DNA from: Caldifermentibacillus hisashii
Lineage (GTDB): Bacteria; Bacillota; Bacilli; Bacillales; Caldibacillaceae
DNA: 64,000 nt
Strand: one strand, 5' to 3'
NCBI RefSeq assembly: GCF_027568575.1
Contig: NZ_JANUVP010000016.1
Shown: in pieces, positions 24,970-33,132 of the stretch
How positions within the stretch are numbered: position 1 is the first letter of the stretch
How the letters are laid out: each line of letters starts with the position of its first letter
Notes under the pieces: generated by a model
Told to the model about the DNA's origin: nothing
Databases searched by the model: none
Seen by the model: only the letters and a program-made list of their open reading frames with translations
Program-made: the position numbers and the translations under genes

Positions 24970-26082
24970 TTATACTGTTCTTATAGGCAAGATAAGCTGC
25001 ACTTCATCAAAAGACGAGGCTGAGGGAGTTACAATAAATGGTCTCACACTCCCACAAAACTTAAAGACGACATATTCATCATCAAAAGATTTAAGTGCAT
25101 CCGTCATATATTTTGAGGAAAATGCAATCGTAAAGTCATCTTCCCCCGTAAGTTCTTCATATTCAATAGTTTCTTGACCTTTCCCTACTTGTGTTTGATT
25201 GCTCGATAAGGAGGCTGCTCCATTGATGTGGAGTTTAACTACACCTGTTTCCTCGGACAACCCACTAATCCGATCGAGACTATTCAAAAATTCCAATCTG
25301 TGAATTTTCATTTCAGATTCAAATTCAGTTGGTATTAATTTTGATGTATCTGGATACTTCCCTTCTAATAAGCGACTATAGAAGAAAAGCGGCCCATTTT
25401 TGAAAATCACCTGATTATTAACACAATAAACGTTAACATCGTCTTGAGAATCAAATGTTTTAATTATTTTCTCCAGTGCTTTAGCTGCAATGACCAGTTG
25501 CAAATCCTCGCCAATCTTTTCATTTAGAGAATATTTTACTTGCCCCAACCGATGTGAATCGGTTGAGGTAAACTGAATACATTCCCCTTTTAATAAAAGG
25601 TTGACCCCTTGCAGGACGGGTCGTATTTCTGTATCCGCTGCGGCGAATGCTGTCTTTTTAATGATTGACTGAAAATCCTCACCTTTCAAAGTTAAAGTGG
25701 GTTTTTCTAAGTCAAAATGAGGTAATCGTGGATATTCTTCTGCATCAAGTATAGTGAAATGGAATTCTGACTTTTTTCCATATCTGATCAATAAATTCAT
25801 ATCCTGCAGATTCATTTCCACACTTGTTTTCAGCTTTTTTACTAAATCCCCAACCTGTTTCGTAATAACACACTTTCCAGGACTTAAAACATCAATGTTT
25901 TGTCCGACGGGTATATGGACTCGAATGGATTCATGCGTGTCGGAACCGATTAAAATAACTTCATCGTTCGTACATTCCATAAAAATCCCACGTAAAACTG
26001 GGATTGAATGTTTCCCATTGACTACCTTTTCAACTTTTTTTATTCCCTCTGCCAATACTTGACTATTTATTTTCATATGCAT
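24970..26082 (-). CDS. dnaN: plasmid-encoded DNA polymerase III sliding clamp (DnaN-like)
   Basis: At 370 residues it has the full length of a bacterial beta clamp with three repeated domains. Recognisable clamp elements are the start MKINSQVLAEGIKKVEKVV, then IPVLRGIFMECTNDEVILIGSDT, a middle TDSHRLGQVKY and the end FIVTPSASSFDEVQLILPIRTV, which replaces the usual VMPMR(L/T) end. It should encircle DNA and tether polymerase or repair enzymes. It heads the PRTRC-like gene run and follows the Rad52 gene across a terminator-like hairpin. A plasmid-own clamp suggests plasmid-specific replication or repair. Confidence 0.92.
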   Translation of the reverse strand: MHMKINSQVLAEGIKKVEKVVNGKHSIPVLRGIFMECTNDEVILIGSDTHESIRVHIPVGQNIDVLSPGKCVITKQVGDLVKKLKTSVEMNLQDMNLLIRYGKKSEFHFTILDAEEYPRLPHFDLEKPTLTLKGEDFQSIIKKTAFAAADTEIRPVLQGVNLLLKGECIQFTSTDSHRLGQVKYSLNEKIGEDLQLVIAAKALEKIIKTFDSQDDVNVYCVNNQVIFKNGPLFFYSRLLEGKYPDTSKLIPTEFESEMKIHRLEFLNSLDRISGLSEETGVVKLHINGAASLSSNQTQVGKGQETIEYEELTGEDDFTIAFSSKYMTDALKSFDDEYVVFKFCGSVRPFIVTPSASSFDEVQLILPIRTV

Positions 26083-26114
26083 TTTTTCTTCCCCCTGATT
26101 ATTAATTTGTTTAA

Positions 26115-26157
26115 ATAAAAAGACACGAATAACTAATAGTCATTTCGTGTCTTTTTT
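26115..26157 (-). terminator. terminator between the Rad52-like and clamp genes
   Basis: In the minus-strand transcript AAAGACACGAAATGACTA pairs with AGTTATTCGTGTCTTT, followed by TTATTT. It lies 6 nt after the Rad52-like stop and about 30 nt before the clamp start, so it may be a terminator of the first gene or a leader terminator of the second. Confidence 0.75.
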
Positions 26158-26162
26158 CCCAA

Positions 26163-27170
26163 TTAAGCGATTTGTTTTAGAGAACCACTTTCCAGTTCCT
26201 CTTTAATAAATTCAATAACCTGTTTAACGTGTTTCTTTGAAACATGGGTTAAACAGGACACTAAGCTGTCGATCCTTTGTTCCGGCAATAGAATTTGCAC
26301 AAAAGAAAGTACATCTTCTATTGCGACTCTGTAGTATTCTGCAATGACAACCAAGTCGTTTACTGGACGAAGAGTACTACCGTATTGCACAAGTTCTTGT
26401 TCGGTTGCATGCTGAAATACTTCATCAATTGTTTTTTGTTGAATAGACGGATTGATTCGTCTAAACAATGGCATTACCAAATTTGCTGGAATACCAATTT
26501 GGTGAATCATTTCAGCAATTGAACTTACAATCTGTCTCCGATTAAAACCATTCCCATCACTCTTCGTTGTACTTTGTTGGTTCTGTTGGTTCGATGGGTT
26601 GTTATTACTTGGTTTTTTATTCGCTACTATTTGGCCATTATCCATTTGGTTATTACTCCGAGTCCGCTCTTCTAGAGGAAGCGCCCAGTTTGGTAACTTT
26701 GGTGGAAACCAGTAACCTTGTACATGATTTTTCTTATCATTTATATATATTGATCCTGGTTTCTTCTGTGCAAAAACCTCTACAAGCACAGATTCTAAAT
26801 TATAAAGATACCGACCAATTCCCCATTGGGAACCACAACGTTTCATGGCGCTACTTAAACCGCCCTTGAAAGACTCAATGTCCGTTTTTTCGGACCCGTC
26901 TGTTTTAGATATCCATTGTCCATTAATATAACAGCTTATGGTACAAAGAATACCACCTTGCAATTCATTGAATTCATTTTTCCATCCCCCTGGTCCAAAC
27001 ACGGCATCTAACCGATTTTGGATTGCCCGATTGGTTACATAAGCTAATACCTTTGCCCACTTTTTACCATTCGTAATACCTGAATGACTTACCCGCCATT
27101 CAATATCTTTGGAAGAAAAAGGGGCTTGCAATTTCTGCATTATTTCCTCCATACTCAAGTTTTCATTCAT
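26163..27170 (-). CDS. Rad52/Rad22-family single-strand annealing protein
   Basis: The start is the ATG at 27168-27170, nine nt after GAGGGAGG. Residues about 10-135 show the conserved Rad52 core: KDIEWRVSHSGITNGKKWAKVLAYVTNRAIQNRLDAVFG, then GGW, and SAMKRCGSQWGIGRYLYNLE. Rad52 proteins form rings that anneal complementary single strands and mediate recombination. A Gln/Asn-rich linker (about 185-215) leads to a C-terminal helical region of unknown role. A 5' leader terminator precedes it. Next to a sliding clamp and a ubiquitin-like module, it points to a recombination-linked replication system. Confidence 0.92.
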   Translation of the reverse strand: MNENLSMEEIMQKLQAPFSSKDIEWRVSHSGITNGKKWAKVLAYVTNRAIQNRLDAVFGPGGWKNEFNELQGGILCTISCYINGQWISKTDGSEKTDIESFKGGLSSAMKRCGSQWGIGRYLYNLESVLVEVFAQKKPGSIYINDKKNHVQGYWFPPKLPNWALPLEERTRSNNQMDNGQIVANKKPSNNNPSNQQNQQSTTKSDGNGFNRRQIVSSIAEMIHQIGIPANLVMPLFRRINPSIQQKTIDEVFQHATEQELVQYGSTLRPVNDLVVIAEYYRVAIEDVLSFVQILLPEQRIDSLVSCLTHVSKKHVKQVIEFIKEELESGSLKQIA

Positions 27171-27222
27171 AAAAACTGCCTCCCTCAAAGTTTTTATAAT
27201 CTTTTCTTTTTATTTTGCAAAA

Positions 27223-27299
27223 TAAAAAGCCTTCGAGGATTCTGATAGTTAACAACGCAAATGCGAAAGTTCGTTGTCATTCCATCAACCTCAAAGGCT
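27223..27299 (-). terminator. leader terminator upstream of the Rad52-like gene
   Basis: In the transcript AGCCTTTGAGG (27289-27299) pairs with CCTCGAAGGCT (27229-27239) and an inner ACAACG/CGTTGT stem sits in the loop, followed by TTTTTATTTTGC. The ribosome binding site lies about 40 nt downstream. Confidence 0.75.
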
Positions 27300-27431
27300 G
27301 TAAATTTGGTTATAATACCTGCTAACCAATTTTGGCTGCAAAAGATAAAAAAGAAAAAGATTATATAAAAATTATACAATTGATTTTGAAATGTGACAAC
27401 TATGGAAGATAGATTTTTTTCAAACATATGA

Positions 27432-27437
27432 TATAAT
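27432..27437 (+). promoter_or_regulatory. extended -10 promoter of the double-Xre gene
   Basis: TG-A-TATAAT (27429-27437) forms an extended -10 element just upstream of the leader terminator at 27461-27513. No good -35 is visible. Confidence 0.55.
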
Positions 27438-27460
27438 AAGTAAAAAATACACCTAAAGCG

Positions 27461-27513
27461 AAGACCGCTAGATTCTCATACCTACTTTTGTGTGGGAATT
27501 GGTGGTCTTTTTT
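27461..27513 (+). terminator. leader terminator upstream of the double-Xre gene
   Basis: AAGACCGCTAGATTCTCATAC pairs with GTGTGGGAATTGGTGGTCTT, followed by TTTTGCGTTTTTT and the ribosome binding site AAGGAAGGGAG before the ATG at 27543. A longer reading frame beginning at 27492 inside the hairpin is not a real start. Confidence 0.8.
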
Positions 27514-27542
27514 GCGTTTTTTATATGAAAGGAAGGGAGTTT

Positions 27543-27941
27543 ATGAAATTAAATGAAGTTTATCCCTTAGACAATATTGAGCGACTAATTTTGTTAAGAA
27601 GGCAATTAAATATGACTCAATTTCAATTCGCAAAAGAAATAGGGATTAGCCCTAGTACTCTAAGTCAAATCGAAAGGGGGGTATCTTTATTAAATGAAAA
27701 CGTATTGAATAAAATTAAAATCTATTCTCCTATAAATATTTATGAAGTTAATCCTACCAACAGTGTGGAACGGTTATTTTTAATAAGAATACGGCTAAAA
27801 TTGAGTCAGGAACAATTCGCAAAAGAAATAGGGGTAAGTACCAGTTATCTTGGCCAAATTGAAAGAGGCGAATATATCATGACTAACAGTTTCTTAGAAA
27901 AATTAGAGGATTTTTTGCAAAAGGAGACCCATAAATTATGA
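27543..27941 (+). CDS. double Xre-type helix-turn-helix regulator
   Basis: The 132-residue protein consists of two complete HTH_3 domains in tandem (RRQLNMTQFQFAKEIGISPS and RIRLKLSQEQFAKEIGVSTS), each with the SQIERG or GQIERG helix end. This is an internal duplication that would bind a two-part operator as a monomer. It may regulate this transfer or maintenance region. The stop overlaps the next start as ATGA, so it is cotranslated with the CpaE-like protein. Confidence 0.85.
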   Translation: MKLNEVYPLDNIERLILLRRQLNMTQFQFAKEIGISPSTLSQIERGVSLLNENVLNKIKIYSPINIYEVNPTNSVERLFLIRIRLKLSQEQFAKEIGVSTSYLGQIERGEYIMTNSFLEKLEDFLQKETHKL

Positions 27942-29314
27942 AGTCAAGGTTAATTTACTTCGCAGTTGAAGAAGAATATAAAATATTTTTGGAAAAATAT
28001 CTGCTGGAAAATTATCCAAACAGTAAGATTAAAGATGTTTCAGAAAACAATGATATTCTTCCAATCATACAATCTGAGTTTTTTTTATTCATTGTGACAA
28101 TTGATCGGTTACAAAATTTCAAACAAATTCAACAACTGCAACTTGGCGGAATGGTGTATGTCTTGGATAAAAAATCTCCATATTCGGTACAGGAAATAAA
28201 TCATTGCCTACGGGTTTATAAGGACGTTTTTAATTTTGAATTAATCAACATGGAGGAGAAAGACCAACATAAAGAAGATAATTTACAAGGTTCTACCCCT
28301 GTACAGTTAATGAATAAAGAGAAAACAAAGCCTAAACAAGTTTCAGAACCTAAACCATCTCTAAGGGAAGAAAACGATTCTATTACATTGAGTGAATACA
28401 ATCATTTCAATCCGATTATTCTAGAAAAATATCCTGAAACCATTAAAGAAGAAAGGGCATTTGAAGATAAATATATTCGAGCACACGAGGTAGTAAAAAT
28501 AAATTTCCTATACAATAAGTCAAATATAAATAAAAAAGTTGCATTTTGGTCGCCTTTACATACATCGGATACTGTTTTCCATATTCTGTTTAATTTTGCC
28601 ATATATTTAGCCCGATATGATATAAGTGTAGGCGTTTTAGAACCCATCTCAAAGTATCCGTTACCACTATTAGAATTGACTTTATCCCAATATACCCAAA
28701 AACCAAAAGGGTGGATACATGCAATGGAACCATATTTTTCAGAAAAGGATTTTGATCCACATCTTGCAAGGTGGCAATATAAAAATGTGGATTGGCATCC
28801 GTTAAATAATGAAATTATAAGTCAAAAGTGGACTGATGATGATATTTCCGTATACATGAATGTCATATCAAATTGTAATGTGGGCTTAATTATTTTCCCA
28901 GAAGGCAGGATGGATCCTTATTATATCGAAAAAACCTTATCATTGATACATGAACTATGGGTTTTTGTTGACCACAGAAAGCAGCTTTATCAATGGACTC
29001 AGTTTATTAAAGAACTGGATATCAATTATCCAAATTTACAAATAAAGTTAGTTTATTATGATGCGCTTGATGAAAACCACGCAAAATATATAGCGGAGGA
29101 AATGGGCTATCCTTTAGTTTCTGTCATACCACCTATACACAGCGAAGTCTTAGATACCCAATTAACCTCTAAAATTTTACTAGAATCGGATTTAGGAAGG
29201 GGAAAACTGGAGCCTGCTTTCAAGCGTATGTTCGATAACTTACATCTACCCCAGATAGGGAAAAGGAAAAAAAGAATATGGGGAATTTTAAAAAGTCTTT
29301 TCCTCTATATTTAG
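27938..29314 (+). CDS. CpaE-like protein with degenerate P-loop (458 aa)
   Basis: The layout repeats that of the protein at 6048-7517: a receiver-like N-domain (MKSRLIYFAVEEEYKIFLEK), a charged linker (about 95-170), then a ParA/MinD-like domain starting KKVAFWSPLHTSDTVFHILF whose P-loop has no GKT. The following RYDISVGVLEP and DVISVYMN-type elements parallel the TadZ fold. It is probably a spare localisation factor for the transfer or Tad apparatus, coexpressed with the Xre regulator. Confidence 0.6.
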   Translation: MKSRLIYFAVEEEYKIFLEKYLLENYPNSKIKDVSENNDILPIIQSEFFLFIVTIDRLQNFKQIQQLQLGGMVYVLDKKSPYSVQEINHCLRVYKDVFNFELINMEEKDQHKEDNLQGSTPVQLMNKEKTKPKQVSEPKPSLREENDSITLSEYNHFNPIILEKYPETIKEERAFEDKYIRAHEVVKINFLYNKSNINKKVAFWSPLHTSDTVFHILFNFAIYLARYDISVGVLEPISKYPLPLLELTLSQYTQKPKGWIHAMEPYFSEKDFDPHLARWQYKNVDWHPLNNEIISQKWTDDDISVYMNVISNCNVGLIIFPEGRMDPYYIEKTLSLIHELWVFVDHRKQLYQWTQFIKELDINYPNLQIKLVYYDALDENHAKYIAEEMGYPLVSVIPPIHSEVLDTQLTSKILLESDLGRGKLEPAFKRMFDNLHLPQIGKRKKRIWGILKSLFLYI

Positions 29315-29332
29315 AAAGGTAGCAGTAAGGAA

Positions 29333-29362
29333 TTGATTCCTTCTTTCAAATCATGCTATTAT
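29333..29362 (+). promoter_or_regulatory. promoter of the 29526-31091 genes
   Basis: TTGATT (29333-29338), 18 bp, TATTAT (29357-29362) with an extended TG. The leader of about 155 nt carries the hairpin at 29431-29503. Confidence 0.6.
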
Positions 29363-29430
29363 AATAATATAAACTTTTATATTTTTTTATTTTTTGGCTG
29401 TCTTTATAAGATAAGCGGTACAAAGAAGAT

Positions 29431-29503
29431 AAGTGATCTTTGGATCAGAGGGATGAGTTTTCATGTAAAAAACTCTTTCTGTTGTCCATTGATCACTTTT
29501 TTA
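29431..29503 (+). terminator. leader terminator upstream of the DUF4258 gene
   Basis: AAGTGATC (29431-29438) pairs with GATCACTT (29491-29498). Inner stems TTTGGA/TCCATT and CAGAGGGATGAGTTTT/AAAAACTCTTTCTG extend it, followed by TTTTAT. The ribosome binding site GGAGGTG follows within 12 nt. Confidence 0.8.
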
Positions 29504-29525
29504 TTTATCAATGGAGGTGAAAAAA

Positions 29526-29819
29526 ATGAACATGAAAGAAATCAGGAAATCATTAATGACGGGGAAAGGAAGTTTCATTAAGAGTAATCATACTAGAAAA
29601 AGGATGGAAAAACGTGGTTATTCCAATGCCGACATCGTTGCTGCCATTTTTAACGGAACGATCGTTGAACGACAAGGCAATACAAAAGTGGTTATTGCCG
29701 GGAAAGACAAAGATGAGAATCCCATTGTGATTATTCTGGCTCAAATGGCTATAGATTATTTTGTTATTGTGACGGTCATGCCTCCAACGGATCACACTCG
29801 TTTTTCTGACTGTATTTAG
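29526..29819 (+). CDS. DUF4258 family small protein
   Basis: The 97-residue protein matches DUF4258 in outline: a basic N-terminus with SNHTRKRMEKRGYSNADIVAAIFNG, then a beta-rich half ending FVIVTVMPP. The fold resembles RelE/ParE-like small proteins, but no antitoxin partner is adjacent. A strong ribosome binding site (GGAGGTG) precedes the ATG. It lies 15 bp before the primase-like gene. Confidence 0.7.
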   Translation: MNMKEIRKSLMTGKGSFIKSNHTRKRMEKRGYSNADIVAAIFNGTIVERQGNTKVVIAGKDKDENPIVIILAQMAIDYFVIVTVMPPTDHTRFSDCI

Positions 29820-29834
29820 AAAGGAGAGATTAAC

Positions 29835-31091
29835 ATGAAACTGTTAAGAAAAACTCGTATACCACATTGGTACGAATATTATCGCACTCCGTGTCCAATA
29901 TGTGGTCATGTAGGGGGATGTATGGTTAACGAAAAAGGGGATCGGGTAGCTTGTATTAGAGTTGAAAGTGAACGCTACTTTTCCAGGAATTCTGCCCTTC
30001 CCAGCTATCTCCATTTCTTAAAACCTAAGAATATACAAAAAGTGGAAATAGACGATGCAGATGAATATCAAAATACGTACAAAAGTGAAGACAGTACATT
30101 AGACTATGTATATCGAGCATTTTTGGAATATCTTGAATTAACGGACAGTCATTATCAGCATTTAATATCTCCAAAAAGAGAGCTTTCAGATAAACAAATT
30201 GTCATACGCCAATATAGTAGTTTCCCTGAAAGACCGTGGGAGATTGTTAAAATGCTATCCGAAGATTATGGAATAACCGATTTTACAGGTGTTCCAGGAT
30301 TTTATCTAAAAGATAATAAGTATTGGACCATAGCAGGTACAAGTGGTATTCTGATACCATATCGGAATCATTATAATCAAATCGTTGGATTTCAATATCG
30401 CATAGACCATCCACCGAATGTCGTGGAAATAAAATCAAATCGGCAAGGATGGAAAGCGATAATCAAGGAACAACCGGATTTAGTCCAAGTATTACTTGAT
30501 GGACAAGTCATATTTGAGAAACATGTACCATTAAGTAAAAAGTGGACAAATATTATTCATGATGGAGAGATGCTAGGATGGATTCGTGTAGCGAAAGGAC
30601 AACGGTATTATTGGTTGAGTTCAGCCAATAAACCACAAGGAACAGGTTCAGGAAATCCCGCTCCCATTCACGTTGCCGTACCTATATCCATCCTTAAAAA
30701 ATGGAAAAGTGGAACACTTCAAAAGGCTAAAACTGTTTGGCTTACGGAGGGGCCATTAAAAGCAGATATCTCCTCAGATTTAATCGAAAAATATTACGAT
30801 TCAGCCGAACTGGAAAAAATAGGTACAACTTTCTTAGCCCTTCCTGGTGTTGGAGCATGGAGACTGGCCTTACCCATTATGAAAGAAATGAGTGTAGAAA
30901 ATGTAAATCTATGCTTCGATGCAGATGCTCTTTCTAATCCTCAAGTGAAAAAGCATCTTATTGAATGTGCAAAATTTTTAAAAGCACAGGGATACAAAGG
31001 AAATCTGGTTATTTGGAATGAATCTGAGGGAAAAGGAATTGATGATCTCCTCAATAATAAAAAGCTCCCTCATGTAAAAAAATTATTTTAG
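29835..31091 (+). CDS. DUF3854/Toprim plasmid primase-like protein
   Basis: An N-terminal Cys cluster (CPICGHVGGCMV..VACIRVES) could bind zinc. The C-terminal half has Toprim elements: VWLTEGPLKADI (acidic Glu), LCFDADALSN (DxD) and EGKGIDDLL. This is the layout of DUF3854 proteins, which sit at primase positions in plasmids and phages. It may prime DNA synthesis of the plasmid or of the transferred strand. The gene is cotranscribed with the DUF4258 gene. The 418 residues are consistent with a complete protein. Confidence 0.8.
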   Translation: MKLLRKTRIPHWYEYYRTPCPICGHVGGCMVNEKGDRVACIRVESERYFSRNSALPSYLHFLKPKNIQKVEIDDADEYQNTYKSEDSTLDYVYRAFLEYLELTDSHYQHLISPKRELSDKQIVIRQYSSFPERPWEIVKMLSEDYGITDFTGVPGFYLKDNKYWTIAGTSGILIPYRNHYNQIVGFQYRIDHPPNVVEIKSNRQGWKAIIKEQPDLVQVLLDGQVIFEKHVPLSKKWTNIIHDGEMLGWIRVAKGQRYYWLSSANKPQGTGSGNPAPIHVAVPISILKKWKSGTLQKAKTVWLTEGPLKADISSDLIEKYYDSAELEKIGTTFLALPGVGAWRLALPIMKEMSVENVNLCFDADALSNPQVKKHLIECAKFLKAQGYKGNLVIWNESEGKGIDDLLNNKKLPHVKKLF

Positions 31092-31152
31092 TAAAGTTTT
31101 TCGTATCAGGGAATCGGAAGTTTCAATATAAAAAGTGAAATGAGGTTTGCCT

Positions 31153-32043
31153 ATGTCTTCAATACAAATTGATTTCGATGGGAACTGGAAACGGGTTGTT
31201 GGTTCACTATTCGAATACTTTCTAACCTTCTTTGCTCCAAATTTAGCGGAATTAGTGGACTGGTCTAGACAACCTGATGACTTAAACAGAGAGCTACAGC
31301 GATTGCAACCGGAAGGAAGGTCTAAGAATAGAGAAGCTGATAGTCTGTATCGTGTTCATCTAAAAGATCAATCGACTATTCCGGTATTGGTTCATATAGA
31401 AGTTCAAGGATGGGATGATGTCGATTTCCATAGAAGGATGTTTCAATATTTTTATCGGATTTTCGATCTTTACGGTGAAAATATTTATACATTGGTTATC
31501 TATATAAATGACAATGAAAAATATATGCCTAACCGCTATCAATATGAATTTTATGGAACCAAATTATATTTTGAGTTCAATACCTATGTAGTAATAGACC
31601 AACAAGAGGAAGAATTGGTTCAATCTCCAAATCCATTTAGTTTTGTTGTGTTAGCAGCAAAAAAAGCGGTACAAATAAAAACAAAAAATGAAGTTACAAA
31701 GTATGAAATAAAAAGGCAATTATTGGGTATCCTATCTGAACAAATAAGAAGGAATACCTTAGATAACAAAACAGTTGCCGCATTATTTCGTTTCGTTGAT
31801 AATATAATTAAGCTAGATAACCTGCAGGCTAAATTCAAACGTGAAGTAATAGACGAATGGGAGGGTGGTTTCATGCTTTCTTATGATGAAGAAATAAAAC
31901 AAGAGGGAATCAAACAAGGCAAAGAGCAAGGAATCAAGGTAATAAAATTATTGCTTGAAGAAGTGCCGATAGAAGATATTGCTAAGAAATTAAATCTTTC
32001 TATAAAGGAGGTCATAGAAATTAGAGATAAGTTCTATCAATAA
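31153..32043 (+). CDS. Rpn/YhgA-like PD-(D/E)XK nuclease family protein
   Basis: The start is the ATG after GAGGTTTGCCT. The N-terminal 200 residues carry LVDWSRQPDDL and VLVHIEVQGWDD, the PD-(D/E)XK core (E-x-Q type) of Rpn recombination-promoting nucleases, followed by FHRRMFQYFYRI and LVIYI. The C-terminus has a KQEGIKQGKEQGIKV repeat typical of this family. These proteins were once called transposases but behave as nucleases. It is a common plasmid and chromosome passenger. A terminator follows. Confidence 0.82.
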   Translation: MSSIQIDFDGNWKRVVGSLFEYFLTFFAPNLAELVDWSRQPDDLNRELQRLQPEGRSKNREADSLYRVHLKDQSTIPVLVHIEVQGWDDVDFHRRMFQYFYRIFDLYGENIYTLVIYINDNEKYMPNRYQYEFYGTKLYFEFNTYVVIDQQEEELVQSPNPFSFVVLAAKKAVQIKTKNEVTKYEIKRQLLGILSEQIRRNTLDNKTVAALFRFVDNIIKLDNLQAKFKREVIDEWEGGFMLSYDEEIKQEGIKQGKEQGIKVIKLLLEEVPIEDIAKKLNLSIKEVIEIRDKFYQ

Positions 32044-32053
32044 TTCGTTTACG

Positions 32054-32082
32054 AAAAGCCCAAAATTTTGGGCTTTTTTTTA
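32054..32082 (+). terminator. terminator after the Rpn-like gene
   Basis: AAAGCCCAAAATTTTGGGCTTTTTTTT is a self-complementary hairpin with a T-run, 12 nt past the stop. Confidence 0.85.
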
Positions 32083-32161
32083 TGAATAATTTTTATCTGA
32101 CTCGGTAACCAATACTAGGCTGAAGTGCTTCGGAGCTGGTAATGCAAAAACTATTTAACTA

Positions 32162-32190
32162 TTGACCAATTAATTGAATTGAATTATTAT
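32162..32190 (+). promoter_or_regulatory. promoter of the VirB-type transfer operon
   Basis: TTGACC (32162-32167), 17 bp, TATTAT (32185-32190). The leader of about 110 nt contains the terminator at 32219-32286. Confidence 0.7.
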
Positions 32191-32218
32191 AAAAACATAG
32201 AAATACATAATAAACGGG

Positions 32219-32286
32219 AAAGCCCCGAGGAAACAATAGGTTGTATACAATGTATACATTTCTATCTGTTTTCTTGGGGTTTTTTT
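32219..32286 (+). terminator. leader terminator of the VirB-type transfer operon
   Basis: CCCCGAGGAAACA (32223-32235) pairs with TGTTTTCTTGGGG (32267-32279). The loop contains a second perfect hairpin (TGTATAC/GTATACA). A T-run follows and then the ribosome binding site AAAGGAGGG. Escape from this terminator would switch on more than 11 kb of transfer genes. Confidence 0.8.
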
Positions 32287-32307
32287 GTTTTCTAAAGGAG
32301 GGAGAAA

Positions 32308-32694
32308 ATGAGTAAATTATCAGCAGTAAAAGGCAAATGGAATAAACTTGGAATTTCCCTAGCCGTGGCTCTTGGAATTACACCATTTATGGTATCTAAT
32401 GAAGCCTATGCCGCAAATGATGCCTGGAAAAAGGCAGGGATAACACCGGATGGAAACCTAAAAAACAGCTCTATCTACAGTGATTTGGACAGCATTATTT
32501 ATTTAATTATGGCTGTTGGTGGATTCTGGGTTATTGCCTGCTTATTGTTTGCAGGTATGAAACTATCAGCAGCACAAGGTAACCCACAAGCTAGAACCCA
32601 AGGATTCATCGGTCTTGCAATGGCGGCTATCGGGCTATTCATAATTGTCAAAAGCTATGACATCGCTGGATGGATTGCCGGATTTGGTGGTTGA
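32308..32694 (+). CDS. virB2: VirB2/TrbC-like pilin or membrane subunit
   Basis: The 128-residue protein has a Sec-type signal peptide ending in EAYAAND (AYA cleavage site about residue 35) and two hydrophobic segments (about residues 65-88 and 102-121) joined by a short loop (SAAQGNPQARTQ). This is the VirB2/TrbC arrangement. It is first gene of the transfer operon. In Gram-positives such subunits probably form part of the membrane channel or a short surface filament. Length and topology support the call. Confidence 0.8.
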   Translation: MSKLSAVKGKWNKLGISLAVALGITPFMVSNEAYAANDAWKKAGITPDGNLKNSSIYSDLDSIIYLIMAVGGFWVIACLLFAGMKLSAAQGNPQARTQGFIGLAMAAIGLFIIVKSYDIAGWIAGFGG

Positions 32695-32781
32695 TCGTAT
32701 TTCTTGATTTTATTATTCATTTTTATGTTTGACCCCTCTTACAAAGTAGAGGGGTCAAATATTAATAAAGAAGGATGGTGG

Positions 32782-33132
32782 GTGATTCTCGTGAGAAGAG
32801 TTACTGTTCCAATAGATATGAGTTCTGAACAAAAAACAATACTAGGTATTATGTCCAAAAGACAGTTAATTTACTTAATTGTTGGTGGAGCAATTCTGTA
32901 TGTTTGGTTCCCATTCATTTTTAAATTGTTTCCTAATTTAGTATTGGGTTTTATATTTTCTGTGGTTTTTTCCCTTCCAATTATTGGTGCCGTTTTTGTC
33001 CTTGGTTTTACAAAAAAGAGAAAACACGCTTTAAATTATGATCATTATTTACTAATTAAAGTTGGTTATAAAAAGCAACTTGGTATATGGCGAAAAGGGA
33101 AATATCCAAAAGAATGGATGGTGCGTAAATAA
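32782..33132 (+). CDS. PrgI/TcpE-like membrane protein
   Basis: The start is uncertain: GTG at 32782 (after AAGGATGG) or GTG at 32791. A frame beginning at 32704 would read through non-coding DNA. The product begins with RRVTVPIDMSSEQKTILGIMSKRQ, the PrgI-family signature, followed by two membrane segments and a cytoplasmic tail with NYDHYLLIK. PrgI proteins are the VirB3-like partners of VirB4 in Gram-positive transfer systems. It overlaps the next start (TAATG). Confidence 0.82.
   Translation: MILVRRVTVPIDMSSEQKTILGIMSKRQLIYLIVGGAILYVWFPFIFKLFPNLVLGFIFSVVFSLPIIGAVFVLGFTKKRKHALNYDHYLLIKVGYKKQLGIWRKGKYPKEWMVRK

Noticed and set aside
31153..32043. Transposase of a mobile element
   Set aside because: The Rpn/YhgA family is often named transposase, but it has a PD-(D/E)XK nuclease core and no terminal inverted repeats flank the gene.
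32704..32781. 26-residue N-terminal extension of the PrgI-like protein
   Set aside because: The region is a GC-poor spacer without ribosome binding site; the conserved PrgI start RRVTVPIDM begins after the GTG codons at 32782-32791.
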